Assembly: GCF_005280585.1 (NCBI RefSeq)
Contig: NZ_SZVO01000013.1
Span: 124,001-188,000, forward strand
Origin: Dyadobacter frigoris
GTDB taxonomy: Bacteria > Bacteroidota > Bacteroidia > Cytophagales > Spirosomataceae
Length of the DNA: 64,000 nt
Direction of reading: 5' to 3'
In this document: piece by piece, positions 54,368-63,419 of the stretch
Numbering within the stretch: position 1 is the first letter of the stretch
How the letters are laid out: each line of letters begins with the position of its first letter
The notes under the pieces: model-generated
What the model was told of the DNA's origin: nothing
The model's input: the letters and a program-made list of their open reading frames with translations, nothing else
Database searches by the model: none
Program-made: the position numbers and the translations under genes

Positions 54368-54586
54368 TCAGTTTTTATTCCAGATCCATTGCCAGGCACA
54401 CATTTTCCAATCTGTGATTAATTCACCCTTTGGATTCAACCAACTTTTATTGGAATAATAGCAAAAAAATCCTTTCGCCATAGTCTCAGTTTTTCCACTC
54501 TGAAAAAAATAAATTTTAACATGGCTCCATGAAGGTGGAACCATAGTGCCATATCCTGAAGTCCTTTTCAAATTTATCATACCCAC
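54368..54586 (-). CDS. Small mobile-element protein
   Basis: A 72-residue frame starting at GTG 54586 or ATG 54580. The C-terminal pattern AKGFFCYYSNKSWLNPKGELITDWKMCAWQWI resembles the end of DnaD-like or helix-turn-helix proteins of Bacteroidota integrative elements (F-x-x-Y-Y ... W-x-N-P ... D-W-K ... W), so it may be a short relative or fragment of these. It begins immediately after the stop of the excisionase-like gene and is in the same operon. Confidence 0.55.
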   Translation of the reverse strand: MGMINLKRTSGYGTMVPPSWSHVKIYFFQSGKTETMAKGFFCYYSNKSWLNPKGELITDWKMCAWQWIWNKN

Positions 54587-54907
54587 TTAAGATGATACCC
54601 GAACTTTACTTTTTTCAAACATCTTTGTAATATCTTCCCTATCGTAATAAATTACCCCACCTATCCTAATAAATTCAAGTTGTCTATTGGATCTGAGCCA
54701 ATGAAGTTTCCCAGGGGAAATATCCAGCAACTTCCTGACTTCGCTGGATTTAAGCCATTTTTTAGTTGGGCGTCCATGATCCCCTTTTACAATCGTTCGA
54801 ATCTCGTCCAGTAGATCAGACTTGAAATTCTCAAGGTCGCCCATAGTTACAAGCTGATTTGCGAAAATGACATCTCCCCTCTCTCTGTGCTTTCTCTCTG
54901 TTGCCAT
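54587..54907 (-). CDS. Excisionase-like helix-turn-helix protein
   Basis: A 106-residue protein whose C-terminal half is a MerR/excisionase-type winged helix (KKWLKSSEVRKLLDISPGKLHWLRSNRQLEFIRIGGVIYYDREDITKMF) of the type found beside integrases in Bacteroidota mobile elements. The N-terminal half is helical (MGDLENFKSDLLDEIRTIV). It probably controls excision or transcription of the island. Confidence 0.85.
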   Translation of the reverse strand: MATERKHRERGDVIFANQLVTMGDLENFKSDLLDEIRTIVKGDHGRPTKKWLKSSEVRKLLDISPGKLHWLRSNRQLEFIRIGGVIYYDREDITKMFEKSKVRVSS

Positions 54908-56062
54908 TGTCTTACATTTGGTTACTGAATAATTTCAAACTACTTTCAAGAATGTATTCACCGGTATATTCGGAAGCTTATCAATTTCAGATTTTAGGGC
55001 AGCTATCTGACTTGCACAACTCCAATTACAGAATTTCAAAAATACTGGACTCCATTTAAATTCACATATTTATTGTTTAAAACGGTGAAGCTCATTCCTG
55101 ACGGAGCAGAAACTTATATTGGGAATTAAAAAAAGAAGCGATACCAGTGTGTTTTCCTTTGGTATAATTAAGCATAACCTGTAGTACTTTATGAAAACAT
55201 TAGTTGCAATACAGAAAACGGGATTATCTTGTTGATAATCCTTCATATTTAATCCGATACAAAACTTCGAACTACTTAATTTTCATATAGTTATAAATTT
55301 TCAGGGACAAATAAGGGACATATAACAGTCTAAAATCGGCTACTAATTACAAATATCAGCAATTACAGAAAATTATGGCTAATTACATTCCGGATAATAT
55401 TTACTAAAAATATTATCCGGAATGTAATCTCTATTACTTGTAGTAACAATCAATCTAACTGATTACGGCACCATACCAACCACAACTACTTCCACGACAG
55501 CGCTATGAAAATACAAGAGCAACCCACTCATTGTTTATAATAAAAAATGAAGGAAATGATCATATTCCCCCCTTAGGTGGAACTAAGGGGAGTGAAATCG
55601 AACAATTGACCAAGCTTTTAAAACTAATTCAGGCGATAAAGTTAGAGGAATGATAAGGGTTCAAATCCCACTCTCGGCGGAGTAAAAAAGGCCCAATTAT
55701 ATAATGTCCTAAAAGAAATGGGGATGAATTTTGAAAAGAAGCAATGATTCGTAGAACTATGAAAGTTTAATCTATTTTTGCGTTTTCACCATAGGCGACA
55801 AAGAACCCTCATTGGTCCAGAACATCCAGCATGTCAGCGTAAAATGGATAAACATGCTATACTCACTAGCTATGGGCTTCCTCCAAAACAAAGGTATACA
55901 AATAAAGTTTTTATAGGTAAATAACACAGAATCTAGTAAATTCTTCCAACAAAAGGTTGCAATTACAGTTTACGAAAATCAGGACTTTGGAAGTTTAGAC
56001 TAGTATGGCTATGCCTAACTTCTTTCACTGATAAAATCCTTTTTAAATATTGTTAAGGCTAA
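54908..56062. other. Non-coding part of the integrated element
   Basis: About 1,150 bases with no supported gene on either strand. It contains a 21-bp perfect inverted repeat (55382-55428), a hairpin CCCCTTAG/CTAAGGGG (55569-55590) and a tRNA 3'-end-like sequence (55656-55681). Together with the nearby integrase these suggest a remnant or minimal mobile element whose cargo has been lost. Confidence 0.5.
55382..55428. repeat. 21-bp perfect inverted repeat
   Basis: The left arm begins ATTACATTCCGG and the right arm ends CCGGAATGTAAT; all 21 positions pair around the 5-nt loop ACTAA. No T tract follows, so a simple terminator is unlikely. Possible roles: recombinase or relaxase recognition site, a MITE, or a regulator binding site. 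Confidence 0.85.
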
Positions 56063-59020
56063 TTAGAATTTAACGATTCTCCATACGAAAGTTTCAGCAT
56101 TTTCCAGGTTAACTTCAATATAATACGTGCCTGCTGCACCCTGCATTTCAATTTCAAGTGGACCGGTAATGTTCTTGTAGTCAGACGTCTTCACTACTTG
56201 CCCAAGGGTGTTTGTTATTTTTACAGACGCACTGCTGATAGGTTGGCGGACCATTTCCAGGTATATGTGCCGCCCGGTCAGCGGATTTGGATACAATTTA
56301 CTGGTCAACTCCACTTCATTTGTAATTTTGACACTCCGTAGCCTGGAGTAGGTAAAGCTATCATCCATATCAATTATCTTCAAACGAAAGTAAGACACTC
56401 CGGCGGACAAATTGGTCAACTGGCTCTCGTAATGATGATTAGCCCCCGTTGTTCCATTGCCCATAACAAAACCGACCTTTTGAAAAGTTTTACCCGTGCT
56501 TGACATTTCTATTTCAAATCCTTTATTGTTTAGCTCCGAGGCGGTGCTCCATTGCAGCAACACATTGTTCTCTCCCTGCAAAGAAGCGGTAAAGCTGATG
56601 AGTGTAACCGGCAATACGCTTTGTGGTGCCTCAAAAGCACCCATGTCTATACTGGAACCTACCAGACGGGGATTGCCCGCGATATCTTTGTCTGTAGTAA
56701 TACTGCCCGAATATGATTCATATAGGGCGTCACTCCCTGCATTCAAGGCCACACTGCCCACTTTTAATGTATAGTCTCCAAGACTGGGATTGGTAAAAAT
56801 GTCGCCAGGTGTATACTTTGAAGCGTTGATGTTGTGGGGGAAAGTCGAACCCAGCATCAGGCTATAGCTTGCCTCAATGCCCGTCAAAGATTCAAGGACA
56901 ACTGCATTTTCTTCAGAACCAATAAGAATGCTGTTGTAAACGTGTAGGGAGCCATCTGACAAATACAGTTCGCTGGCACCGCTTGCTGCCACATTACCAC
57001 TTATGGTCGTATTTCCAAGCGAGATCCCGGAAGAGTAACTATATATTCCGCCTCCGTCCCCCGAAGAATTGTTTCCGCTGATAAACAAGTTGCTAAGTAT
57101 AGACTGGGAATTGTCATCAGCCATTCCACCTCCATGAGATACAGCATAATTGTTATTCAGCGTCGAGTTGTAAAGCCTCGGATATGCAGAATAATTCATC
57201 ATTCCGCCTCCGGAAACTGCACTGTTCTCCTTGATAATCACGTGGGCGACTATTGATCCAGAAGAGACATTGACCAAACCACCTCCAATGCCGCCACTAA
57301 CATTTCTTCCATTCACGATGATCGAGCTGGCGAGATTGGCATTTCCACCAGTAATTGTGAATCCGTCCAGTTCCGCCGAGCCTTCATCTCCTGCGGAAAC
57401 AACTACATGATAAGCGTTTTCCGTGTTTCCTGAAAAACTCAGGGTGGCACCAGATCCGGTTACCACATCATCTCCATTGAAATCGCCGCTCAAGATGCTC
57501 TTGTTGGCGGCCAGGGTTAAGTCCCTTTGGTCTAGCGTAGTTTCTGTCCCTGCAAAGCCGCCGTAGACTGGTATATAGCTAACCAGCGAAAAGCTGTTGT
57601 TTCTTCCGTCGGGTTTACCAAAGTTATCGTCCGCCGGGCTGTACAACGGTTTAAAAACACCGCCTGCCACCCAGATCTGGGTAACGGCAGGATTGGTTTT
57701 TGCAGCTACCAGCACATCCGCGAGTTCCGCAGACGCATTTGCCCAGTTGTTGCCCTTCACATTACCTGCGCCAGGCTGTTTTACGTAAACAATCCCATTG
57801 GCATCAGGCAAAACCGTCACATAGGGGCTTTCCTTAGCCCCCAGATCCACCGAGCCTTTTATACGCGGGTTTCCGGCCAGATCGGATTTTACGGCTGAAA
57901 GGTCTGGTGATTGTCCGGCTGCAAAAAAAGCATTGCTGCCCGCATGGATGGCAGGGCTGCCGGCTCTAAGTGCATACTCACCAAGGGATTGATCAAAAAT
58001 ATTGTTGGCATCTCCACCGTAAACCACCATGTTGGTGCCCGCAGGGTTATCCTGGACCAAACTATTCCTGTAAACAGGGTTGGAATTAGCAATATTCCTG
58101 ACCCCGTTGTCGGCATTGATACCTGAGACGTTGCGATAGATAATGCTATTATTGATTTTTGGTGAGGAACCACTGTTAAATATCCCACCGCCGGGCCAGT
58201 CCGACACATTATCGACGACTGTGACATTGGTCAGCACAGGCGAAGAGCCCTCGTTGAACATCCCGCCACCATAAAATGCGGCGTTATTGCTAATGATCAC
58301 ATTGGTAAGCACCGGAGAAGAGGAGTCATTATTAGACATACCACCGGCGTAATTGGCAATATTTCCGCTGATTATCAAATTGGTAAGTATCGGTGACGAA
58401 ACGGACAAAAACACGCCACCGCCAAAGTCAACTTTTACGGTCCTTCCGTTTATGGTTCTATATGCACCGTAGCTAAACTGGCCCTGGTTGTAATAATAAT
58501 CGAAGGCCCTACCCCCGCTGATCGTAAAACCGTTCAACTCGGCCGAGCCTACATTCCCCGCGGAGACGACAACGTGGTAGGCATCGCCGTCCGATGCGGA
58601 ATTGTTATTATCCAGATCACCGCTTAAAGTGCATTTGTTGGCCGCCAGGGTTAAGTTGCGTTCTGCCAGGGTGTTTTCATTGCCGGCGAACCCGCCGTAA
58701 ATTTTCAAATTATTTACCATCAGAAATGCATTGCTTTTGTGATAGCTGACATTGGGGCTGTTGTTACCAAAATTATCATCTAGTGCGCTGTAAAGAGGTT
58801 TATAAACACCGCCAGCTACCCAGATCTGCAAAATAGCACCATTACTTTTGGCGGCAACCAGGGCATCGGCAAGTTCGCCGGCCGCATCCGCCCAGCTGCT
58901 GCCGTTGCCTGCTGAGCCTTTTTTAACATACACGATGCCATTGGCAGGCGTAATTTGTGCGATGATCTGATGCGAAAAAGCTATTGCAAATAGCATTCCG
59001 ATAACACGAAATTTTTTCAT
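56063..59020 (-). CDS. T9SS-secreted right-handed beta-helix protein
   Basis: A 985-residue surface or secreted protein. Signal peptide MKKFRVIGMLFAIAFSHQIIAQ; then two homologous modules of roughly 380 residues, each starting with ANGIVYVK (near 25 and 407) followed by ELAD-LVAAK, IWVAGGV-KPLYS and a parallel beta-helix (repeats such as LTNVIISNNAAFYGGGM, LTNVTVVDNVSDWPGGGI). The end is a linker (LPVTLISFTASLQGENNVLLQWSTASE) and a type A sorting domain (LYPNPLTGRHIYLEM to TYYIEVNLENAETFVWRIVKF) for export by the type IX system. It may be a polysaccharide lyase-like or adhesive protein; no catalytic site is evident. Confidence 0.9.
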   Translation of the reverse strand: MKKFRVIGMLFAIAFSHQIIAQITPANGIVYVKKGSAGNGSSWADAAGELADALVAAKSNGAILQIWVAGGVYKPLYSALDDNFGNNSPNVSYHKSNAFLMVNNLKIYGGFAGNENTLAERNLTLAANKCTLSGDLDNNNSASDGDAYHVVVSAGNVGSAELNGFTISGGRAFDYYYNQGQFSYGAYRTINGRTVKVDFGGGVFLSVSSPILTNLIISGNIANYAGGMSNNDSSSPVLTNVIISNNAAFYGGGMFNEGSSPVLTNVTVVDNVSDWPGGGIFNSGSSPKINNSIIYRNVSGINADNGVRNIANSNPVYRNSLVQDNPAGTNMVVYGGDANNIFDQSLGEYALRAGSPAIHAGSNAFFAAGQSPDLSAVKSDLAGNPRIKGSVDLGAKESPYVTVLPDANGIVYVKQPGAGNVKGNNWANASAELADVLVAAKTNPAVTQIWVAGGVFKPLYSPADDNFGKPDGRNNSFSLVSYIPVYGGFAGTETTLDQRDLTLAANKSILSGDFNGDDVVTGSGATLSFSGNTENAYHVVVSAGDEGSAELDGFTITGGNANLASSIIVNGRNVSGGIGGGLVNVSSGSIVAHVIIKENSAVSGGGMMNYSAYPRLYNSTLNNNYAVSHGGGMADDNSQSILSNLFISGNNSSGDGGGIYSYSSGISLGNTTISGNVAASGASELYLSDGSLHVYNSILIGSEENAVVLESLTGIEASYSLMLGSTFPHNINASKYTPGDIFTNPSLGDYTLKVGSVALNAGSDALYESYSGSITTDKDIAGNPRLVGSSIDMGAFEAPQSVLPVTLISFTASLQGENNVLLQWSTASELNNKGFEIEMSSTGKTFQKVGFVMGNGTTGANHHYESQLTNLSAGVSYFRLKIIDMDDSFTYSRLRSVKITNEVELTSKLYPNPLTGRHIYLEMVRQPISSASVKITNTLGQVVKTSDYKNITGPLEIEMQGAAGTYYIEVNLENAETFVWRIVKF

Positions 59021-59584
59021 TTGAACGTTGAGTTGAAATTGTTAGAGTAACCTGGATGAATGAATATATTCCAGGTTGGATAAGAATTTACCAGAATGAC
59101 GGACCTATGCCATTGCTGGCAGTAGCTGAGTGAAGCCCAATATTTTATCATAAAAAAAGCCGTATGCAATTTCTATTGTAAATAGTGGGGTGGTAAGAGG
59201 AAATTCACAAAAAGAATAGGCCTGAGGCGGCGCGGCGTTTACCTGGATACCACGAAATGGGCAAGTCCTGTTGAAAGTCATCATGAATCGTTGAGAATAG
59301 AGGTTAATTAACCTAAAGGTACAAAAATACTGGCAGCTTTAAAGCTCCTTTGTAATGATTGTCAGAAAAACCTGCAAGAAGTTCTTGGGCGTAACCGATT
59401 CTTGCTACGAAAGCAAATAGGAGAAAACAAATGGTTTTGCCCTGTGCCAAAAAATGTGAAAGGTCATTCTATGTTCTGATGTTTCCATTAAAAACTGACC
59501 TTTTCTCAAATTTTAGAGTCTTTTGGCCGACACACCTAAAGTGCCCTGATCAGTGCAACCCCATTCAATTCAAGAATATCACAT
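59021..59584. other. Gap between the T9SS gene and the IS3 remnant
   Basis: About 560 bases with no supported gene. A TATTTTTG -7-like box on the minus strand (59329-59322) might serve the T9SS gene at a distance. A short plus-strand frame (59431-59664) crosses the IS remnant antisense and was not called. Confidence 0.4.
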
Positions 59585-59821
59585 TCACCGAAACATGTCC
59601 GTATAGTGCCCGGAAGGCAATAATATTCCTCCGCTACTGGCATAATAATGGTCATCCAGATTAAAAACGCCGTTACGAACTTTTTCTCTTTCTTTGTTTT
59701 TTGCTTGCCTTTCGAACTCGTCAGGAGTCAAGCCACCAAGTGAACTATGCAGACGAAAAGAGTTGTATTCATTTCGCCAAATTTCAATCTTTTGTTGAGC
59801 GTACTCTGAAAAAAGGCACAT
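59585..59821 (-). mobile_element. IS3-family transposase tail (fragment)
   Basis: About 78 codons that correspond to the very C-terminal end of an IS3-family OrfB transposase: EYAQQKIEIWRNEYNSFRLHSSLGGLTPDEFERQ contains the conserved N-x-x-R-x-H-S-S-L-G-x-x-T-P end. The DDE core is missing, so it is dead. It abuts the truncated ceramidase gene at about 59,820, marking the insertion or deletion scar. Confidence 0.85.
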
Positions 59822-60183
59822 GCAGTTCCGCCGGAATGGGTATGGGTAGCCGATATCAGCATGTTTGACACAGGGATCTTTGTTATCTCGCTGGCTCTGC
59901 GCTTAGCTCCGTCGATGATCTCACGAGATACCATGCAAAGATCCGAAACCACGATGGCGAGCTTTGTCTGGCTGTCGTCGAGCACAATACCGCGCGCAAT
60001 GATTTCGTTATGGATACCTTGTATCGTAACATCCTGGAAATTGCTATTGTTTGAAAGTTCCGATCTTTGGCGAAATAATGCTCGTGGCTGCCCCGGCGCG
60101 AAAAATTTTCTCCGCCGGTGCCTTCTGGCGTGCAGCGCCGCCTTGCAAAGCAGGAAAATCACTGTCAAATACACATTTTTCAT
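59822..60183 (-). pseudogene. Neutral ceramidase gene, 5' fragment, frameshifted and truncated
   Basis: The start MKNVYLTVIFLLC is a signal peptide; the continuation of a neutral/alkaline ceramidase appears first in another frame (APAEKIFRAGAATSIISPKIGT, about 60135-60060) and then returns to the first frame (NFQDVTIQGIHNEIIARGIVLDD, LAIVVSDLCMVSREIIDGAKRRASEI, ISATHTHSGG). Two frameshifts and a truncation at the IS3 remnant make it a pseudogene. The HTHSGG motif is the zinc/active-site region of the family. Confidence 0.8.
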
Positions 60184-60261
60184 AAATATTTACAGGTTTA
60201 GGAATATGCCCGCAGGTTGTTTAAAGACGGGATAAGATAATCAGAATGGGTTCATTTCAAT

Positions 60262-60423
60262 TTAAAAAAATATGACCAGCTCTGCTATGATCTTGCGGGA
60301 AGCCTCCGTCTCGAGGCGGTTCGTATTGAGCGCGGTTTCATACCCGCCCAGTTTATGCTGCTCCGGAGTAGACAGATAGCTATAACCCCATTGCCCGGTG
60401 TACTTTATATGCGAGTCGGCGAG
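60262..60423 (-). pseudogene. Neutral ceramidase-like gene, 3' fragment
   Basis: About 53 codons open from after a TGA at 60426, reading ADSHIKYTGQWGYSYLS, TPEQHKLGGYETALNTNR and RLETEASRKIIAELVIFF with stop at 60264. The G-Y-x-x-T-P-E-Q-x-x-x-G-G-Y-E pattern is the C-terminus of ceramidase-like proteins. It lies upstream of the 5' fragment of such a gene, so it belonged to a different, tandem copy that has lost its front part. Confidence 0.65.
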
Positions 60424-60447
60424 TCACTACCAGGCACTTGGTGAATT

Positions 60448-61455
60448 TTACTGATCATGTAAATTTAAACTTGGCGCATCAACTTCATTTCTGAGTTTCT
60501 GTTTCACTACATCATGGGGATATTTCAAAGCGAGGTTCCGGATTTCATAACTGAACTCGGTAAAGGTTTCCTCCCAAAGCCTGACTTCTTCGGCAGTATA
60601 CTCATAAAATCCATGTGCATTGGCAATGCCATTTCCTCCTGAATTTACGATATCGTCTATCAGCTTGGGTACATGCGTACTATTATTGAGTGTTGGCAAC
60701 AAATCTTTCATTACCGTGTGATAAGCCGCAACACCAGTGAGATCCATCCAGCGGAACACGCCCATGAATGTCATAAAATAACCAGCATTGTTACGGCATG
60801 ACCGGTCCACATCTTCAACCGATGCATATCCGTTTTCCACAAGGCTGATCGCCTCGCGGTAAATCGCGTACATCAGCCGGTTGGTAATAAAACCCGGAAT
60901 ATCCTTCCTCACCAATATCGGCTCTTTATGCCATAAGTGCGAAAGCTGATACAGGTATTCGCCGCCGAATTTGTCACTATCATCCCCGCAAATGATTTCC
61001 AGAAAGCGCGTGGTATGCGCAGGTTCGGCCCAATGCAATCCAAAAAACCGCTCGGGGTGAATGGTTAGCTTTTGAAGCGTACTGATCGGAATTGCCGAAG
61101 TATTGCTGGCCAGCAAGGCATCGGAGGCAATGACTTCCTCCACTTTTTTGAAGACCGATCCTTTAATGGCAATGTTCTCAATGGTGCATTCGATGACCAG
61201 TTTACAATTGCGCAGCTCCGCATATTCTTCGGTAATGGTTAACTGGCTTAAATAAAGTTCAGGATTATTTTCGATCAAACCATTTTCAAAAGAGTGCTTC
61301 AAATGGTTCCGGATCCTTCCGTCTGCATGGATTAAGTCACTGTTTATGGGGGCAACTGCGACCACCGGGTGACCGGCAATCAGTAAACATGTTGTAATGC
61401 TGCAGCCCATCAGCCCGAGGCCTACAACACCTATTGAAATTTCTTGTGGGTCCAT
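60448..61455 (-). CDS. 3-hydroxyacyl-CoA dehydrogenase family protein
   Basis: A 335-residue NAD-dependent dehydrogenase with Rossmann motif GVVGLGLMGCSITTCLL (residues 8-24), the ASNTSAIPISTLQKLT and PERFFGLHWAEPAHTTRFLEII segments with the catalytic His, and C-terminal domain IPGFITNRLMYAIYREAISLVENG. Family members oxidise 3-hydroxyacyl-CoA or L-gulonate-type substrates. Clustering with a Gfo/Idh/MocA gene 6 bases upstream and a DUF1080 gene suggests a carbohydrate-catabolic role here instead of fatty-acid oxidation (inference). Confidence 0.88.
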   Translation of the reverse strand: MDPQEISIGVVGLGLMGCSITTCLLIAGHPVVAVAPINSDLIHADGRIRNHLKHSFENGLIENNPELYLSQLTITEEYAELRNCKLVIECTIENIAIKGSVFKKVEEVIASDALLASNTSAIPISTLQKLTIHPERFFGLHWAEPAHTTRFLEIICGDDSDKFGGEYLYQLSHLWHKEPILVRKDIPGFITNRLMYAIYREAISLVENGYASVEDVDRSCRNNAGYFMTFMGVFRWMDLTGVAAYHTVMKDLLPTLNNSTHVPKLIDDIVNSGGNGIANAHGFYEYTAEEVRLWEETFTEFSYEIRNLALKYPHDVVKQKLRNEVDAPSLNLHDQ

Positions 61456-61461
61456 TATTAT

Positions 61462-62547
61462 TTACATTAAGGTTATCACCTGGCCCGTCCGCACCGACTC
61501 ATCGCACGCGAATGCAATTCGAAGACTATTTACGGCGTCTTCCATATGGTCGGTCAGGTCTATATTGTACTCGATTGAGCTAATGAAGTACCGCTGTTCC
61601 CTGTTACAGAGTTCCTGATGGTCGGGCTCGTCCTGCAGATTGACCCACAGATCTTCCTTAGCAAAATTCTCATTCGCGTCCAGTTCGGAATAATGGATAC
61701 GGATAGATTCTGTTTTGGTATGGGCTTCAATGGAAGACGATTTGCCCTCGCCGCCCGCTTCCTTGGCCACGATGGATACCGATCCTTTTGGTCCAAAAAC
61801 ATCCTTTACAAAAAAGGCTGTTTCACTCACCATAGGCCCCCATCCTGCTTCGTACCAGCCTACCGATCCATCCTCAAAACGGATCTGGAGCTGGCCGTAA
61901 TTGTAATTACCAGCCGGTATTTCTTCTGTAAGCCTCGCGCCTATTGCATACACCTGTGTAGGTCGGGAACGTGTCATCTGGCACATCACATCAATGTAGT
62001 GAACCCCGCAATCCACGATCGGGCTCAGGCTTGCCATCAGGTTCCGGTGTAAAGTCCACATACTTCCCTGGCTCTGCTGGTTCAGGTTCATGCGCATTAC
62101 CAGTGGTTTTCCAAGGTCGTGCGACAGGCTTACAAATTTCTCCCACGAAGGATGATGCCGTAAAATATAACCCACCACCAGTTTCTTGTCCGCCTTGTTT
62201 GCAGCTGCTACCACGCGTTCAGCACCAGCCACCGAATCAGCAACCGGCTTTTCGATAAATACATGGCACCCTTTTTCAAGAGCGGCTACGGCAAACTTTT
62301 CATGTGTATCGGGGTAAGTTGAAATACATACTGCGTCTGGCTTTGTAGCGTCGAGTGCTTCTTCATAATTGCTGAAAAGCGCAAATCCGCCGCCCAGCTT
62401 CTCGTTCAGAACTTCCTTGCTTTTTCCGGTGGAGACAATCCCACATATTTCAAAACCGCTGAGGGTATGGTAGGCGGCGGCATGGGAAGCCCCCATGTTA
62501 CCGCACCCAACAACCAGAACTCTTAAAGACTTTTTTTGATCTGACAT
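61462..62547 (-). CDS. Gfo/Idh/MocA family oxidoreductase
   Basis: A 361-residue NAD(P)-dependent sugar dehydrogenase-like protein: VLVVGCGNMGASHAAAYHTL at residues 10-29, AVCISTYPDTHEKFAVAALEKGCHVFIEKPVADS near 72-105, and the substrate domain with IVDCGVHYIDVMCQM near 175. Only 6 bases separate its stop from the ATG of the dehydrogenase downstream, so they are co-transcribed. It differs from the other family member in this window (14908-15903). Confidence 0.9.
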   Translation of the reverse strand: MSDQKKSLRVLVVGCGNMGASHAAAYHTLSGFEICGIVSTGKSKEVLNEKLGGGFALFSNYEEALDATKPDAVCISTYPDTHEKFAVAALEKGCHVFIEKPVADSVAGAERVVAAANKADKKLVVGYILRHHPSWEKFVSLSHDLGKPLVMRMNLNQQSQGSMWTLHRNLMASLSPIVDCGVHYIDVMCQMTRSRPTQVYAIGARLTEEIPAGNYNYGQLQIRFEDGSVGWYEAGWGPMVSETAFFVKDVFGPKGSVSIVAKEAGGEGKSSSIEAHTKTESIRIHYSELDANENFAKEDLWVNLQDEPDHQELCNREQRYFISSIEYNIDLTDHMEDAVNSLRIAFACDESVRTGQVITLM

Positions 62548-62594
62548 AGTATTAAGGATTTAGGAAAAGTTGAAAATTAAAGCTTAACTAAAAC

Positions 62595-63392
62595 TTACTT
62601 CAGCGGTTTCAGCACCACTTTTCTGACAAACATTTCGGCCCCTTCCGACTGGATCTGGATGCGTCCTTTCGTGGGCTTGACCTGGGTAGCCTGATTGACC
62701 AGGGTCCCGTTGAGGTAAATGGAGATCTGATCTCCGTCAGCAATACATTCCATGGTGTTCCATTCGCCCACCGGTTTTTCTACCTCCTTCGCGCCTCTGA
62801 ACCCTTTCACATCTTTCCAGGACGGGTCCCTGTTAAACCAGTCGATCCGGCCGGTGTTGATGGTAAGCGGCGTACCTCCTGGCTGAAACACATTGCCGCC
62901 GCCCTCTTTTTTGGGAGCCACGGTTGCGGTCAGGGCATATTTGTCGCTTCCATCGCCCACAACCAAAAAATCACCGGTACCCCCCTCAATAACCTGGCAT
63001 TCAATAGAATACATCCAGATCCCGTGATAGCCGCCATCAGGACCTGTGGAGTGCAAAAGCACTCCGTTGTCCCTGGCACGGCCCTCCCTTGGGGCATAGG
63101 TTTTGTCCCCCCATATAAACTCGACGGTCAGCTTGTAGTTTTCGAATTCTTCATTCGTGACGATACTTCCATACTCCTCACCGGAGATGTGGATCAACCC
63201 TTTTTCTACTGAAAATACATTTTTTACATCCTTATCTTTCCCCCGGTCCTGTACGAATTTGTACCAGCCATCCAGGTTTTTTCCATTGAAAAGCTTGACG
63301 GACTTAGGCTTCGACTGTGCAGTACTTTTTTCTGAAACAAGCAGCAGACAGACCAAAAAGGGAACGAAGAGCGCATTTATCTTCATTTTCAT
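62595..63392 (-). CDS. DUF1080 (3-keto-disaccharide hydrolase-like) exported protein
   Basis: A 265-residue periplasmic protein with signal peptide MKMKINALFVPFLVCLLLVS and a concanavalin-like DUF1080 domain: KSVKLFNGKNLDGWYKFV at the start, EFENYKLTVEFIWGDKTY, NGVLLHSTGPDGGYHGIWMYSIECQVIEGGTGDF, and the closing GRIQIQSEGAEMFVRKVVLKPL. Members hydrolyse 3-keto-glycosides or act as lectin-like binders. It matches the redox genes downstream, which could form or use keto-sugars. Confidence 0.9.
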   Translation of the reverse strand: MKMKINALFVPFLVCLLLVSEKSTAQSKPKSVKLFNGKNLDGWYKFVQDRGKDKDVKNVFSVEKGLIHISGEEYGSIVTNEEFENYKLTVEFIWGDKTYAPREGRARDNGVLLHSTGPDGGYHGIWMYSIECQVIEGGTGDFLVVGDGSDKYALTATVAPKKEGGGNVFQPGGTPLTINTGRIDWFNRDPSWKDVKGFRGAKEVEKPVGEWNTMECIADGDQISIYLNGTLVNQATQVKPTKGRIQIQSEGAEMFVRKVVLKPLK

Positions 63393-63419
63393 ACAATTTT
63401 CATTTAGAGAATTTCCTGA

